Below, in pieces: positions 45,301 through 53,243 of a stretch of 64,000 bases of DNA (its first letter is position 1; every line of letters begins with the position of its first letter). The DNA lies in contig NZ_JAHZCJ010000005.1 of NCBI RefSeq assembly GCF_019422935.1, positions 124,001 to 188,000 on the forward strand. Direction: 5' to 3'. The notes beneath the pieces are model-generated. The model had not been told where the DNA came from. It ran no database searches and saw only the letters and a program-made list of their open reading frames with translations. Source of the stretch: Desulfovibrio sp. GTDB taxonomy: Bacteria > Desulfobacterota > Desulfovibrionia > Desulfovibrionales > Desulfovibrionaceae. Made by a program: the position numbers and the translations under genes.

Positions 45301-46707
45301 CCACAATGGATAGGCCCACTTGTAGAAGCTCATCCCTCTGCTGCGGAAATCCTTTGGAAGGAAATATCGTGGGAACTAGCGCAAACGTCTGAGGTGGGCA
45401 ACTATTCTTGGTTGCTCCAGAAGCTTGGTGGTATTCCAAAAAATGTGGCGGAGTTATTTCTTCCACGCCTGTTGACATGGTTGGAATCTGGCGTTGTTCA
45501 AAACGAAAATAATGATATTGTTATTGCAGAAAAAATTCGCCATGCCACACGCTCAATAATAAAATACGGCGATGTTGCGACAAAGGCAAAATTTGCGCAA
45601 ACAGCTCAGGAACGTCTCGCGTGTTCTCTTTCATCGGAATTGCGCGATACATGGCTCTCCACATTGTTGCAGATTGACCCAGAACGTGGGGTAGTGGCAT
45701 TTGAACAGTTTGCAAACACGGTGGAGCCTTCTGCTCGCTCCGAAGTAGTGTCATGTTTTTCTGCGTTTTTCGGGAATCGTGATAGTGCTGTGAATTTGCG
45801 AGACAAACTATTAACGCCACAGCTATTGCTGCGGCTGCTTCGTCTGGCCTACCAACATGTTCGGGTTGAAGATGATACACACCGCGAAGGCGTTTTTTCC
45901 CCAGATGCTCGCGATGATGCCCAGACGGCGCGCTATACTATTTCTAACGCATTGTTCAGCATAAAAGGTGACGAAGGCTTTAGTGTTCAGCTTGAAATGG
46001 CGGCAGATCCTCTTTGCAGGCATTTAAAAGACAGACTTATCGCAATGGCTGATGAAAACTTGGCTCAAGAAATTGATTCGGATGCGGATGTGTATGATGA
46101 ATCACGAGCGATTGCTCTCGATAAACGTGGCGAAGCCCCTGCAGCCAGTAATGAAGCAATGTTTGGTATCTTAAAAGACAGGTTGTCTGACCTGGATGAC
46201 CTTTTGCTGCGCGACACGTCTCCTCGTGAGTTGTGGGCAGGAATTGATAAAGAGTGGATACTGAGGCGCGCAATAGCGCGGGAGCTGGAGATCGCCGCCA
46301 ATTCTCTTTACACCGTCGATCAGGAAGCAGCAACCGCAGATGAAAAAAAGACAGACATCCGTTTGCGTTCCGTGGTCGGTGGTTATGAGGCTGTAATTGA
46401 GATTAAGTTAGGTGATGAACGTACTGCTAACGATCTGCGCGATACGATTGAGAACCAACTTGTAAAAAAATATCTGGCCGCTGAAAAGAGTAGGGCTGGT
46501 GCGTTGCTTGTGGCAATTTCCATAGATCGTAAATGGGATCACCCCAGTGAAAAGCGAAGGATCAATGTCGAGGATCTTTTTGAACTTCTGCGTAATGAAG
46601 CGGAGCGTGTGCAAAATGCCTTGGACGGTAAAGTGTTCCTTAATGTTCATCTCCTAGATTTGCGTCCTCGCCTGTCAACTGAGAAGAAAGCCAAAATCAA
46701 ATTCTAA
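42391..46707 (+). CDS. Giant STAND/NACHT-like NTPase with C-terminal PD-(D/E)xK domain
   Basis: A 1438-residue soluble protein. N-terminal NTPase: Walker A SEAGAGKT (47-54), Walker B FFLDSIDEL with D112/D115/E116, and sensor KIVITTRP (R149), the pattern of NACHT/STAND signalling ATPases. The long middle is helical and repeat-like, with a charged coiled-coil stretch near 800-840. At the end, D1322 (KTDIRL), E1337-I-K1339 (VIEIKLG) and Q1356 (ENQLVKKY) form a PD-(D/E)xK nuclease signature. Together this suggests a sensor that fires a nuclease, as in anti-phage defence; the role is inference. GC content is visibly lower than both neighbours. It starts 47 bases after the polyene operon without a clear ribosome site and ends next to the 3' end of ssrA. 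Confidence 0.8.
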   Translation: MIERTFQDIPGGKIEDADQHEFLVSLGWSRGISWNDLLRSKRILIVSEAGAGKTHECREQSKRLSNAGEPAFFVEISSLASANLRDLFDSEEEARLDGWLASPDKEATFFLDSIDELKLTQYSFELALKRFKKEIKDQLHRAKIVITTRPILFDEHLIRELLPIPPAQPKGSKEERFAEIMTREPLQQHNADDANDPLGWRLVALLPLSDEQIKEVASQQGVENPEHLLEDLQRRKAQSFARRPQDLIELCADWRENRRIRIHRDQVKTNIYVKLEARVDRREACELSSNKAWEGASRLALAMQVMRLFTIRHSAASDINGGDAALNPLRILSDWQPNEVKTLLERPLFGFASYGRVRFHHRSVIEYLAAERLTYLREQRMPLNALRRLIFAETKSKVIVRPSKRPVAAWLALNIPSIFELLRDHEPEVLLNEGDPEALSLAQRKEILRAFANRYCSSGWRGMDVPSILVERFASADLADEIRQLWQGGVENPEVRLLLIGLIGAGNITFCADIAYSLLENTNSPDTDDTEKIKALQSLVVLNDERLNALSACIAKGNISWSNRAVSRAAAILFPQFMSPEQLCQTIRWIKPKEDAVWDIRRHLPWILENTKFEYSLLEQLRDSIVKLLTEGLRWQQEWPNITSDWPQYCEALAATCSQGIKFEVNDKWLHACVLALCINRGEQSVDTSVRTLREHLLKFPAQKYRSLFWAGDIFFQSLHKEDNSDERLYRLSSDGPVPLIQDRDLPWLQIDLADKSRSIAERAMLCEAIVLLTPGHQLVGENLESLAQLVADNPSLLEILSNRAIARVKSKERKLSFEIKQAKREEQARREKAKNREGWIRFWRDVANQPGDTFSSEKSFNTAWNLWIFMRRLANDDNLSVWNRVAIEDYFDRATADRLKSVLTTIWRNDSPTLLCERPDESRNSYLRRWELGLAAISAEAEDSEWAKNLTGEEAQKATRYALLELNELPQWIGPLVEAHPSAAEILWKEISWELAQTSEVGNYSWLLQKLGGIPKNVAELFLPRLLTWLESGVVQNENNDIVIAEKIRHATRSIIKYGDVATKAKFAQTAQERLACSLSSELRDTWLSTLLQIDPERGVVAFEQFANTVEPSARSEVVSCFSAFFGNRDSAVNLRDKLLTPQLLLRLLRLAYQHVRVEDDTHREGVFSPDARDDAQTARYTISNALFSIKGDEGFSVQLEMAADPLCRHLKDRLIAMADENLAQEIDSDADVYDESRAIALDKRGEAPAASNEAMFGILKDRLSDLDDLLLRDTSPRELWAGIDKEWILRRAIARELEIAANSLYTVDQEAATADEKKTDIRLRSVVGGYEAVIEIKLGDERTANDLRDTIENQLVKKYLAAEKSRAGALLVAISIDRKWDHPSEKRRINVEDLFELLRNEAERVQNALDGKVFLNVHLLDLRPRLSTEKKAKIKF

Positions 46708-46728
46708 CGTTAGCGTTCAATAGCAAAA

Positions 46729-46770
46729 AAAGTGGCTTATACGTCTTATTCAGATCGTATAAGCCACTTT
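46729..46770 (-). terminator. Terminator of ssrA, copy 2 of the repeated stem
   Basis: A perfect 15-bp stem (AAAGTGGCTTATACG at 46729-46743 and its complement at 46756-46770) with a 12-base loop. On the minus strand it is followed by seven Ts, ending ssrA; on the plus strand it may also end the NTPase gene. Confidence 0.9.
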
Positions 46771-46783
46771 AATTTGTGGGGGT

Positions 46784-47163
46784 TGGTGGAGGCGGGGGGA
46801 GTTGAACCCCCGTCCGAGAACTGTCCACACGAAGCATCTACAGGTTTATGTCAGGTATTAATTTCACCGTGGTGGTAGCCCCTGACCGGGCGCCTCACGG
46901 CAATCTCGCCGGTAAACTCCTCGCGGAAAACCCCGGTAAGAGCCAGTTTCCGCCAGCCTGATAAGTGTCGCCATTCAGGGTTATCAGACATGGCCCAGAA
47001 TGACGTGACCGCCTAGGCGATCGTTGCCTCGCTGTTTTTAGGCAGCGTAAGCGTAGTCGTAATCGTTGTTGGCAATTACTTTTGTTGCCGCTTTTTACGA
47101 GGCCAGCGGCGCCTCGACCTGCCGCTAAGGCTTCCACGTCCCCGTCGAAACCAGTGCGCCCCC
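46784..47163 (-). ncRNA. ssrA: tmRNA (ssrA)
   Basis: About 380 bases. The 5' end GGGGGCGCACTGG and the 3' end CGCCTCC-A-CCA pair as a 7-bp acceptor stem with one G-U. The T-arm sequence GGGTTCAACTCCC precedes the 3' end, and the canonical start TGGTTTCGACGGGGACG is present. The tag reading frame (47038-47073) codes for ANNDYDYAYAA and a TAA stop. It rescues stalled ribosomes and marks the products for proteolysis. Its 3' end faces the NTPase gene, and this end is a common integration site for mobile islands. Confidence 0.97.
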
Positions 47164-47178
47164 ATTTGGTCAAGCATT

Positions 47179-47207
47179 ACAATAAGTCGCTTGTTCGACT
47201 TTGGCAA
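47179..47207 (-). promoter_or_regulatory. Promoter of ssrA
   Basis: On the minus strand, -35 TTGCCA (47202-47207), a 17-base spacer and -10 TATTGT (47179-47184). Transcription would begin about 9 bases before the mature 5' end. Confidence 0.55.
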
Positions 47208-47210
47208 GCT

Positions 47211-47747
47211 CTATCGAATGTAGAAATGCGAGAGCGGGCCCTTAAGGCACATATGGTAGTGCCCAAGCAGGGGATTGGCGTCTTCAACCTGATCGATAAT
47301 ATCGTTATGGATCTGGGTTGCCAGTTCTACACCGTGCGAGAGCATGGCCACCTGGGCCATCTGCTTGAAGCTCTTTTGCAAATCCGGCTTGCGCGTGATG
47401 ATGTCACACAACAGGTTGGCGTCGTTGTCGTTGCCTTCAACCACCAGGGTTCCCTCTGGCGAAACATACACATGCAGGCGGTCTTCGGGCCGGAGGTGGC
47501 GTTCTTCAAGCTGGGTGTTCAGCATGTCCATAAAGGCTTCCTGAAGCGAATCAAGCCGCGCTTCAAGTGCCGTAACAAGCCCTTCGCCATCCTTTGCCAG
47601 ACACCGCAAAGTTCTGGCCGATGCTTCGTCCAGGCCCGAAAGCGGTTGCCCCGCAATCTGCCCGTGCCGTGCATGCGAGGCTGCTTCGGGAGCGCCAGTT
47701 TGCATATGGAGCATGGCGCTTATGCAATTGTTGTTTTCGTTAGTCAC
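47211..47747 (-). CDS. Hypothetical protein
   Basis: A 178-residue soluble protein without signal peptide or membrane helix. The core (about 60-150) has a helical and beta mix, with LDSLQEAFMDMLNTQLEER, RLHVYVSPEGTLVVEG and NDANLLCDIITRKPDLQ. I do not recognise a family. It lies between recN and ssrA on the minus strand with its own spacing on both sides. Confidence is for the gene being real. Confidence 0.65.
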   Translation of the reverse strand: MTNENNNCISAMLHMQTGAPEAASHARHGQIAGQPLSGLDEASARTLRCLAKDGEGLVTALEARLDSLQEAFMDMLNTQLEERHLRPEDRLHVYVSPEGTLVVEGNDNDANLLCDIITRKPDLQKSFKQMAQVAMLSHGVELATQIHNDIIDQVEDANPLLGHYHMCLKGPLSHFYIR

Positions 47748-47936
47748 ATGCTCCCCCTGTGGCTATGGTCAAATTTGCCTTTTCGTTATCTGGGGAAGGT
47801 ATTAGCAAGATAAGTGCCAGTTCTCATTGCAGGCCTGAAAAGGGGCAAAAAGTTTAGAAAAAGTCAAAAAATTGTCAGAAAGATGCGTAGATATTGGCCG
47901 CAGTACGATAATGTCCCGGCAAGCATGAAAGAAAAA

Positions 47937-47962
47937 TGCCGCATGGCAAAAACCACACGGCA
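47937..47962 (-). terminator. Terminator of recN
   Basis: On the minus strand, TGCCGTGTGG pairs with CCATGCGGCA through ten positions including two G-U pairs, around a 6-base loop, and five Ts follow. It lies 15 bases after the recN stop. Confidence 0.75.
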
Positions 47963-47976
47963 AAATTTGCAGAGTG

Positions 47977-49581
47977 CTATTTTTCCAGGCTGCGGGCCAG
48001 CGCCTCGCCCTGTTCGCCGCCGCCTGCCATGCGCGCAAGCTCGGCGTGGCGGTCTTCCTTGTTAAGGGGGGAGCAGAGGGTAAAGGTTTCCCCGTCGCGC
48101 ACCATCTTAACAATCTGAAAGTGCCTGCGGGCGCGGGCCGCCAGTTGCGGCCAGTGGGTGATGAGCAGCATCTGGCGCGTTTCGGCCAGCGCGTAGAGCT
48201 TTTCGGCCAGCTTGTTCAGGGTCATGCCGCCAACGCCCGCATCGACTTCGTCAAATATGAATGTAGCGCCTTCGTCATCCTGCTGCACGCTGGCAAGCGC
48301 CAGCAAAAAGCGCGAAAGCTCGCCGCCCGAGGCTATTTTATCCAGAGGCTGCGGGGGCTGACCGGGGTTGGGCGCCCAAAGGATGCGCCCGCGCTCGTCC
48401 GCAACGCCGGGCCAGATTTCCTGCACGGCGAAATCGGGCAATACCCGCACCTGATCTGAAAAGCCCAACTGGCGCAGTTCGTTTTCAAGCTTGGTGGCAA
48501 TGGCGGCTGCTGCCTCGCGGCGCGCCGGGATGATGCGGGCAGTCACGGCGGCAAGCTCTGCGGCAAGAGCTGCCGCTTCCTTGTCCAGCCGGGTGATGTC
48601 CAGCGCGCAGACATCAAGGAAGGAAAGGTTTTCGGAAATTTCTTCGCGCAGGGAAAGAATCTCCGGCAGGGTTCTGTGCAGCTTGCGCTTGAGTTGCGCA
48701 AGGGCAAACAGGCGTTCTTCCAGATGATCCATGTCGGGCATTTCGTCCAGCCCCGGCAAGGCAGGCGGGCGGCGAAGCCTGCCGCCAAGGTGGGCCAACT
48801 GCTGCCGCAGGGCCGCCACAGCGTCGGCATCGGCCTGGAGGGAATCGTCCTCGCGGCACATGCGCTGCAAGAGTTTTTCAAGCTGGCCCAACTGGTCGAT
48901 CACGCCTTCCTGCTCATCGCCTTGCAGCAAAATGAGCGCCTGTTCGTAATTCTCCTGCTGGTGCTCCATGGAGCGGGCCAGCGCGCGGATTTCTTCCAGC
49001 TTTTCTTCTTCGCCCTCTTCAGGAGAAACCTTGTCGATCTCCTGCTGCTGCATTTCAAGCAGTTCGCGCCGTTCGCCCAGTCCGGCCTGACGCTCAAGCA
49101 GGGCAGAGCGCTGGGCCGCATTGGCCTGAAGGCGCGCAAGCAGGGCGTCCCGCTGGTGCAGAAGTTCGGGGCAGCTCAGGCCGCTTTCCAGCAGTTTGGC
49201 CTGAAATGAAGATTGAAGCAGTTTTTGCTGGGCGTGTTGGCTTGTGTGGGCCACAAGGCGGTTGCGCAGGTCGCGCAGGCTATCTTGCGAGCGCAGTTCA
49301 TCGTTGATGTACAGGCGGCTGCGCCCTGTCTCCGCCACAATCTCGCGGCGCAGAACCATGTCCGCATCTTTTGTGCTGAACAGGGCCTCCACCTGTGCAC
49401 GCTCAGCGCCCGCGCGCACCATATCCGCCGAAAGCTTGTCGCCAAGCAGAAAACCCAGCGCTTTAAGGATAAAGCTCTTCCCCGCCCCGGTTTCACCCGT
49501 CAGCACGTTCATGCCGGGCGAAAACTCCAGTTCCATGTCCTCAATGAGGGCCAGATTACGAATGCGCAGGTATTCAAGCAT
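47977..49581 (-). CDS. recN: DNA repair protein RecN
   Basis: A 534-residue SMC-like ATPase for double-strand break repair. Walker A GETGAGKS is at 29-36, a coiled-coil arm fills about 150-360, and the C-terminal ATPase half contains LASGGELSRFLLALA (signature) and FIFDEVDAGVGG (Walker B). The N-terminal MLEYLRIRNLALIEDMELEF is characteristic. Length is usual for RecN. Confidence 0.96.
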   Translation of the reverse strand: MLEYLRIRNLALIEDMELEFSPGMNVLTGETGAGKSFILKALGFLLGDKLSADMVRAGAERAQVEALFSTKDADMVLRREIVAETGRSRLYINDELRSQDSLRDLRNRLVAHTSQHAQQKLLQSSFQAKLLESGLSCPELLHQRDALLARLQANAAQRSALLERQAGLGERRELLEMQQQEIDKVSPEEGEEEKLEEIRALARSMEHQQENYEQALILLQGDEQEGVIDQLGQLEKLLQRMCREDDSLQADADAVAALRQQLAHLGGRLRRPPALPGLDEMPDMDHLEERLFALAQLKRKLHRTLPEILSLREEISENLSFLDVCALDITRLDKEAAALAAELAAVTARIIPARREAAAAIATKLENELRQLGFSDQVRVLPDFAVQEIWPGVADERGRILWAPNPGQPPQPLDKIASGGELSRFLLALASVQQDDEGATFIFDEVDAGVGGMTLNKLAEKLYALAETRQMLLITHWPQLAARARRHFQIVKMVRDGETFTLCSPLNKEDRHAELARMAGGGEQGEALARSLEK

Positions 49582-49658
49582 GGCTTTAACGTGTTTTTAT
49601 GGCGGTTTATGTGCTTAATGTAAAACTTTAACTATTTTGGATGCCCTTACATTTCAAA

Positions 49659-50495
49659 CTATTGGCGAAGGCGTGGATCAAAGATATCCCGCAGGCTTTC
49701 ACCCAGAAGGTTATAGCCCAATACCGTTACCAGGATGGCCAGACCGGGATACACCGACAGCCAGGGCGCGGTTTCAATCACGGCTTTGCCGTCCATGAGC
49801 ATGTTGCCCCAACTGGCTGCTGGGGGCTGCACGCCAAGCCCCAGAAAGCTGAGGCTTGATTCCACCAGTATGGCCCCGGCAACGCCCAGTGTAGCGGTTA
49901 TCAGCACGGGCGCAAGGGCATTGGGCAGTATATGTCGAAACAATATGCCCGCAGTGGATGTGCCTGCCAGCCGCGCGGCATCGACAAATTCGCGTTCGCG
50001 CAGTGTAAGCGCCTCTGCTCGTACAAGGCGGGTAACGCCCATCCACGAAGTAAGCCCAATAACCACCATGATATTGGTAAGATTGGGTTCAAGAAAGGCA
50101 ATAACCGCCAGGATAAGAAAAAATGACGGAAAACAGAGCATTATATCAACCACGCGCATGATGCACTCGTCCACCCAACGGCGGAAATAGCCACTCACGA
50201 GGCCAAGAACCGTGCCGATGCTGACAGATATGCCCACAGCCACAAAGCCCACCCACAGCGAAACCCTGCCGCCGTAGAGCAGGCGGGAAAAAACATCGCG
50301 CCCAAGACGGTCTGTGCCGAACAGAAAGCGGGAGGAGGGCGGCTCCAGAATATTGTCCAGATGCAGGGCGTTGGGGTCAAAGGGCGCAATCCACGGGGCA
50401 AGGAGCGCGGCCAGCGACATGGCAAGCACAATAACAAGCCCCAGTACAAGCATAAGGTTGCGGCCAAGCAGCTTTTTGACGGCGCGGGGCAGCAT
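49659..50495 (-). CDS. dppC: Dipeptide/oligopeptide ABC transporter permease, DppC type
   Basis: A 278-residue inner-membrane permease with six helices. The EAA loop is REREFVDAARLAGTSTAGILF... region (about 165-190), with RHILPNAL, and the end LGYNLLGESLRDIFDPRLRQ is the DppC/OppC signature. It overlaps the upstream dppB by one base. No binding protein or ATPase gene is nearby, so the rest of the transporter is elsewhere. The substrate is not certain. Confidence 0.9.
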   Translation of the reverse strand: MLPRAVKKLLGRNLMLVLGLVIVLAMSLAALLAPWIAPFDPNALHLDNILEPPSSRFLFGTDRLGRDVFSRLLYGGRVSLWVGFVAVGISVSIGTVLGLVSGYFRRWVDECIMRVVDIMLCFPSFFLILAVIAFLEPNLTNIMVVIGLTSWMGVTRLVRAEALTLREREFVDAARLAGTSTAGILFRHILPNALAPVLITATLGVAGAILVESSLSFLGLGVQPPAASWGNMLMDGKAVIETAPWLSVYPGLAILVTVLGYNLLGESLRDIFDPRLRQ

Positions 50496-51526
50496 CAGGC
50501 GTTGTCCTTTGCGTTGCGGATGCGCGGGTCTGCGATTCCGTAGCAGAAATCCGCCAGCAGGTTGCCCGCCAGCGTGAGCACCGCCCCAAGCACCAGATTA
50601 CCCATGATCATGGTGTAATCGCGCGCCATGACAGCGCCGTAAAACAACTGGCCCAGCCCCGGCAGGGCAAATATGGATTCAATGATGACGCTGCCGCCAA
50701 TAAGCCCCGGCACAGAAAGGCCCAGCAGGGTTATGACAGGCAGCAGAGCGTTGCGCAGGGCGTGCCGCCAGATAACCGCGCCAGCGCCAAGCCCCTTGGC
50801 CCGCGCCGTGAGAATATAATCCTGCCGCAGCACTTCAAGCATGCAGGCGCGCATGTAGCGCGACATGCCAGCCAGCCCGCCCACGGTATACACCAGTGTG
50901 GGCAGGGCCAGATGCCGCGCCAGATCGCAAAACTTGCCCCAGGCGTTCAACTGCTCGTAATTCATGGATGTAAGGCCGGAAATGGGCAGCCATTGCAGCT
51001 CAATGCCAAAAAACATCATGAGCAGCAGGGCCAGCCAGAAGGACGGCATGGCAAAACCCAGAAAAACCAGCACGGTGACGGACTTGTCCAGCAGAGAATT
51101 CTGCCGGCAGGCGGAGACAATGCCCACCGGAATGGCAATGAGCAGAGTGAGCACCAGCGAAATAACGTTCATGCCCACGGTGAGGGGCAGGCGCTCAAGA
51201 ATCTTGGTCAGCACCGGGCGGGAATCGGCAGACATGGAATTGCCGAAATCCAGATGCACGATGCGGGTCAGCCAGTCCCAGTACTGCACATAGAGGGGGC
51301 GATCCAGCCCGTAAAGCACCTCAAGCCGCTGACGCGCCGCAGCGCCAGCCAGCGGATTGAGCGTGGTTTCCATATCTGTGGGCGAGCCAGGGGCCAGATG
51401 GATGACCCAGAAGCTGATAATGGTGATGCCCCACAGCACAAGCAGCATCCACAACGTTTTGCGTAAAACGTGCAGTAGCGGGCCGGAAAGGCGGCCTTTT
51501 GCGGCAGATGCGGGCAGGGTGCTCAT
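50495..51526 (-). CDS. dppB: Dipeptide/oligopeptide ABC transporter permease, DppB type
   Basis: A 343-residue permease. The N-terminal part has [21 protein letters not shown] and the later part has the EAA loop [15 protein letters not shown] and [17 protein letters not shown], typical of DppB/OppB. A 30-residue cytoplasmic N-terminus precedes the first helix. Forms the channel pair with the DppC-type protein downstream. Confidence 0.9.
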   Translation of the reverse strand: MSTLPASAAKGRLSGPLLHVLRKTLWMLLVLWGITIISFWVIHLAPGSPTDMETTLNPLAGAAARQRLEVLYGLDRPLYVQYWDWLTRIVHLDFGNSMSADSRPVLTKILERLPLTVGMNVISLVLTLLIAIPVGIVSACRQNSLLDKSVTVLVFLGFAMPSFWLALLLMMFFGIELQWLPISGLTSMNYEQLNAWGKFCDLARHLALPTLVYTVGGLAGMSRYMRACMLEVLRQDYILTARAKGLGAGAVIWRHALRNALLPVITLLGLSVPGLIGGSVIIESIFALPGLGQLFYGAVMARDYTMIMGNLVLGAVLTLAGNLLADFCYGIADPRIRNAKDNA

Positions 51527-51535
51527 GAAAAAAGC

Positions 51536-52063
51536 TTACTCCGTGCGGGTCATCCACTGGCGCATGTCGTCCACTTCCTTCTGCCAGCCAGACGAGAGGC
51601 GCAGCTTCAAAAAGCGGGCGTACAGGGCATCCAGCAGGCCGGTGCACACTTCCATAAGATAGAACTTTTCAAGCAGCAGGGCGTCCGGGTCGTCATCGCT
51701 GTCGCCCTTGTCGAGCTTGGGGGTTTTGAGGCTGTTGAGGCAGAAATCCTCGGCCTTGAGGCTGACCTGAAAGGCAAGCTCTTCTTTTTCAAGGCGCAGC
51801 AGAGCGCGGCTGACCTGTTTGCCGGTGCCAAGGCCAAAGCGGGCCTCGCGGAGAGGGGAGAGCGAGCCGGAAACAGAGGCTGTTTCGCGGGCATCACCTT
51901 CGCCGCCTTCCACCACGATACGCTGTTCCATGGAAACGGCAAAAGGCGCGCCGTCCTTATCAGTGAACGCGCCGGGGGCCGTGTCGCTCTGATACCAGAG
52001 CCAGGTCAGAAATTCCTTGCCGAGAATGCTGTCAGTGGATTCGCCAAGATAAGGCATGTTCAT
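51536..52063 (-). CDS. Hypothetical protein downstream of rdgC
   Basis: A 175-residue soluble acidic protein, no signal peptide. It begins MNMPYLGESTDSILGKEFLTWLWY; the middle has RALLRLEKEELAFQVSLKAED. It lies 18 bases after rdgC, so the two are probably co-transcribed, which hints at a shared role around RdgC. Family not recognised. Confidence 0.7.
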   Translation of the reverse strand: MNMPYLGESTDSILGKEFLTWLWYQSDTAPGAFTDKDGAPFAVSMEQRIVVEGGEGDARETASVSGSLSPLREARFGLGTGKQVSRALLRLEKEELAFQVSLKAEDFCLNSLKTPKLDKGDSDDDPDALLLEKFYLMEVCTGLLDALYARFLKLRLSSGWQKEVDDMRQWMTRTE

Positions 52064-52081
52064 GGGGTCTCCGTGCCGTCA

Positions 52082-52705
52082 TCAGGAAAGGGGAGCGAAC
52101 TGCGTGGGTTCCAGCTTGTCCAGGCGGATCAGGCTTTCTTCGTCCAGCATGGAGACCGCCAGATTATAGGGCGTCAATTGCTCCAGGTGCAGCTCAAAAG
52201 TTTTGAGAAACTCTTCCAGGAAGAGGTCGATCATCTTGTTCTGGGTGGAGGCAAACCAGACCTCGTTCTTGTCTGTGGCCCAGAGCACGTTGAATTCGCC
52301 GGGAACAGGCAAAAAGCGGGAGCGCAGGCGCAGCAGCACCTGCTCCTTGAGTTCTTTTTTGCGCTCGCGGGCAATGTAGTTCTTGCCCTGTTCGCCCATG
52401 CGTTTTTTTTCTTCCTTAAGGGCAAGGGCAACGTGCTTTTTGACCACGCCAGCGGGTATGCGTCGCATATCCAGCCGCAGAGAAAACACGATGTACGCGC
52501 CTTTCTGGGGCGGGGCCGTCACCCAGTCAGTATCGAGCATATCCTCAAAACAGGTCCATCCCTGGCCCTGCATTTCAGGAATATCGTCAATGTCGCGCAT
52601 GGCGAACTGTTTCAGTTTGTCCGGTATCTGCGGCCAGAGCGTGGCCGGAACAGGATCAAGAATGCGGAACCGTGTAAAGCTGCAAGAGCTGTTGGCAAAG
52701 CCCAT
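52082..52705 (-). CDS. rdgC: Recombination-associated protein RdgC
   Basis: A 207-residue protein matching the RdgC family: GFANSSCSFTRFRILDPVP at the N-terminus, then LKEEKKRMGEQGKNY with IARERKKELKEQVLLRLRSR, and FLPVPGEFNVLWATDKNEVW. RdgC forms rings on DNA and restrains RecA. At 207 residues it is shorter than E. coli RdgC (about 300), as seen in some delta-proteobacteria, so it may lack part of the usual ring-forming region. Confidence 0.85.
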   Translation of the reverse strand: MGFANSSCSFTRFRILDPVPATLWPQIPDKLKQFAMRDIDDIPEMQGQGWTCFEDMLDTDWVTAPPQKGAYIVFSLRLDMRRIPAGVVKKHVALALKEEKKRMGEQGKNYIARERKKELKEQVLLRLRSRFLPVPGEFNVLWATDKNEVWFASTQNKMIDLFLEEFLKTFELHLEQLTPYNLAVSMLDEESLIRLDKLEPTQFAPLS

Positions 52706-52908
52706 GGAAACTCCTTGCTGTGAAAACCAGTGTTGGCAGTGTTGTACGTCAGAGCCGCTTCGGGAGCAAGTGCGGGGCTGACCCCTGGTTTGCGCCCGTT
52801 AAGGAGGTTGCGCAGCGAGGTGTGGGCATTTCGGCCTTATTGAGCTGATCGATCTGGACGGGATTCATGAGCGGCAATCGGGGGCATTATATATAAGGAA
52901 AGGATCAA

Positions 52909-53067
52909 ATGATTGCGGAAAAACTGAATGCGTGGACTGGGCCAATCCGAATTCTCAAAATTCATGGAACGGCGGGAAAATCCATGGCGGTTCGTTTTTG
53001 TGAATATGGATGGTTTGACAGCGGTGCCGCCAGTGACATTCTAAGCGTGTTTTTAAGTCCGTTTTGA
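52909..53067 (+). CDS. Possible 52-residue small protein
   Basis: An open frame starting MIAEKLNAWTGPIRILKIHG with AAGGAAAGGA ahead of its ATG. No family, signal or membrane segment is seen. The spacing of the ribosome site is good but the frame is short and lies in a 480-base gap that otherwise holds nothing clear. It may be chance. Confidence 0.3.
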   Translation: MIAEKLNAWTGPIRILKIHGTAGKSMAVRFCEYGWFDSGAASDILSVFLSPF

Positions 53068-53243
53068 ATCCGGTTCACCCCACATGCAATACTTATAAAT
53101 GTCCCATAATGATAATTATGTAAACTTTTGAAGATTGGAAGCCGCCGTAATGTCGGATCAGCCATGCCTGTGCTTCTTGCTTGCCCTTGACGGCATGCCC
53201 CACTTCACGCACCATGAGCGCATCTTTCCAAGGAGAAATCACC

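Noticed and set aside
46708..46783. Attachment-site duplication for an island at ssrA
   Set aside because: I looked for a second copy of the ssrA 3' end to the left of the NTPase gene and for an integrase gene in the window; neither was seen, so only the location is suggestive.
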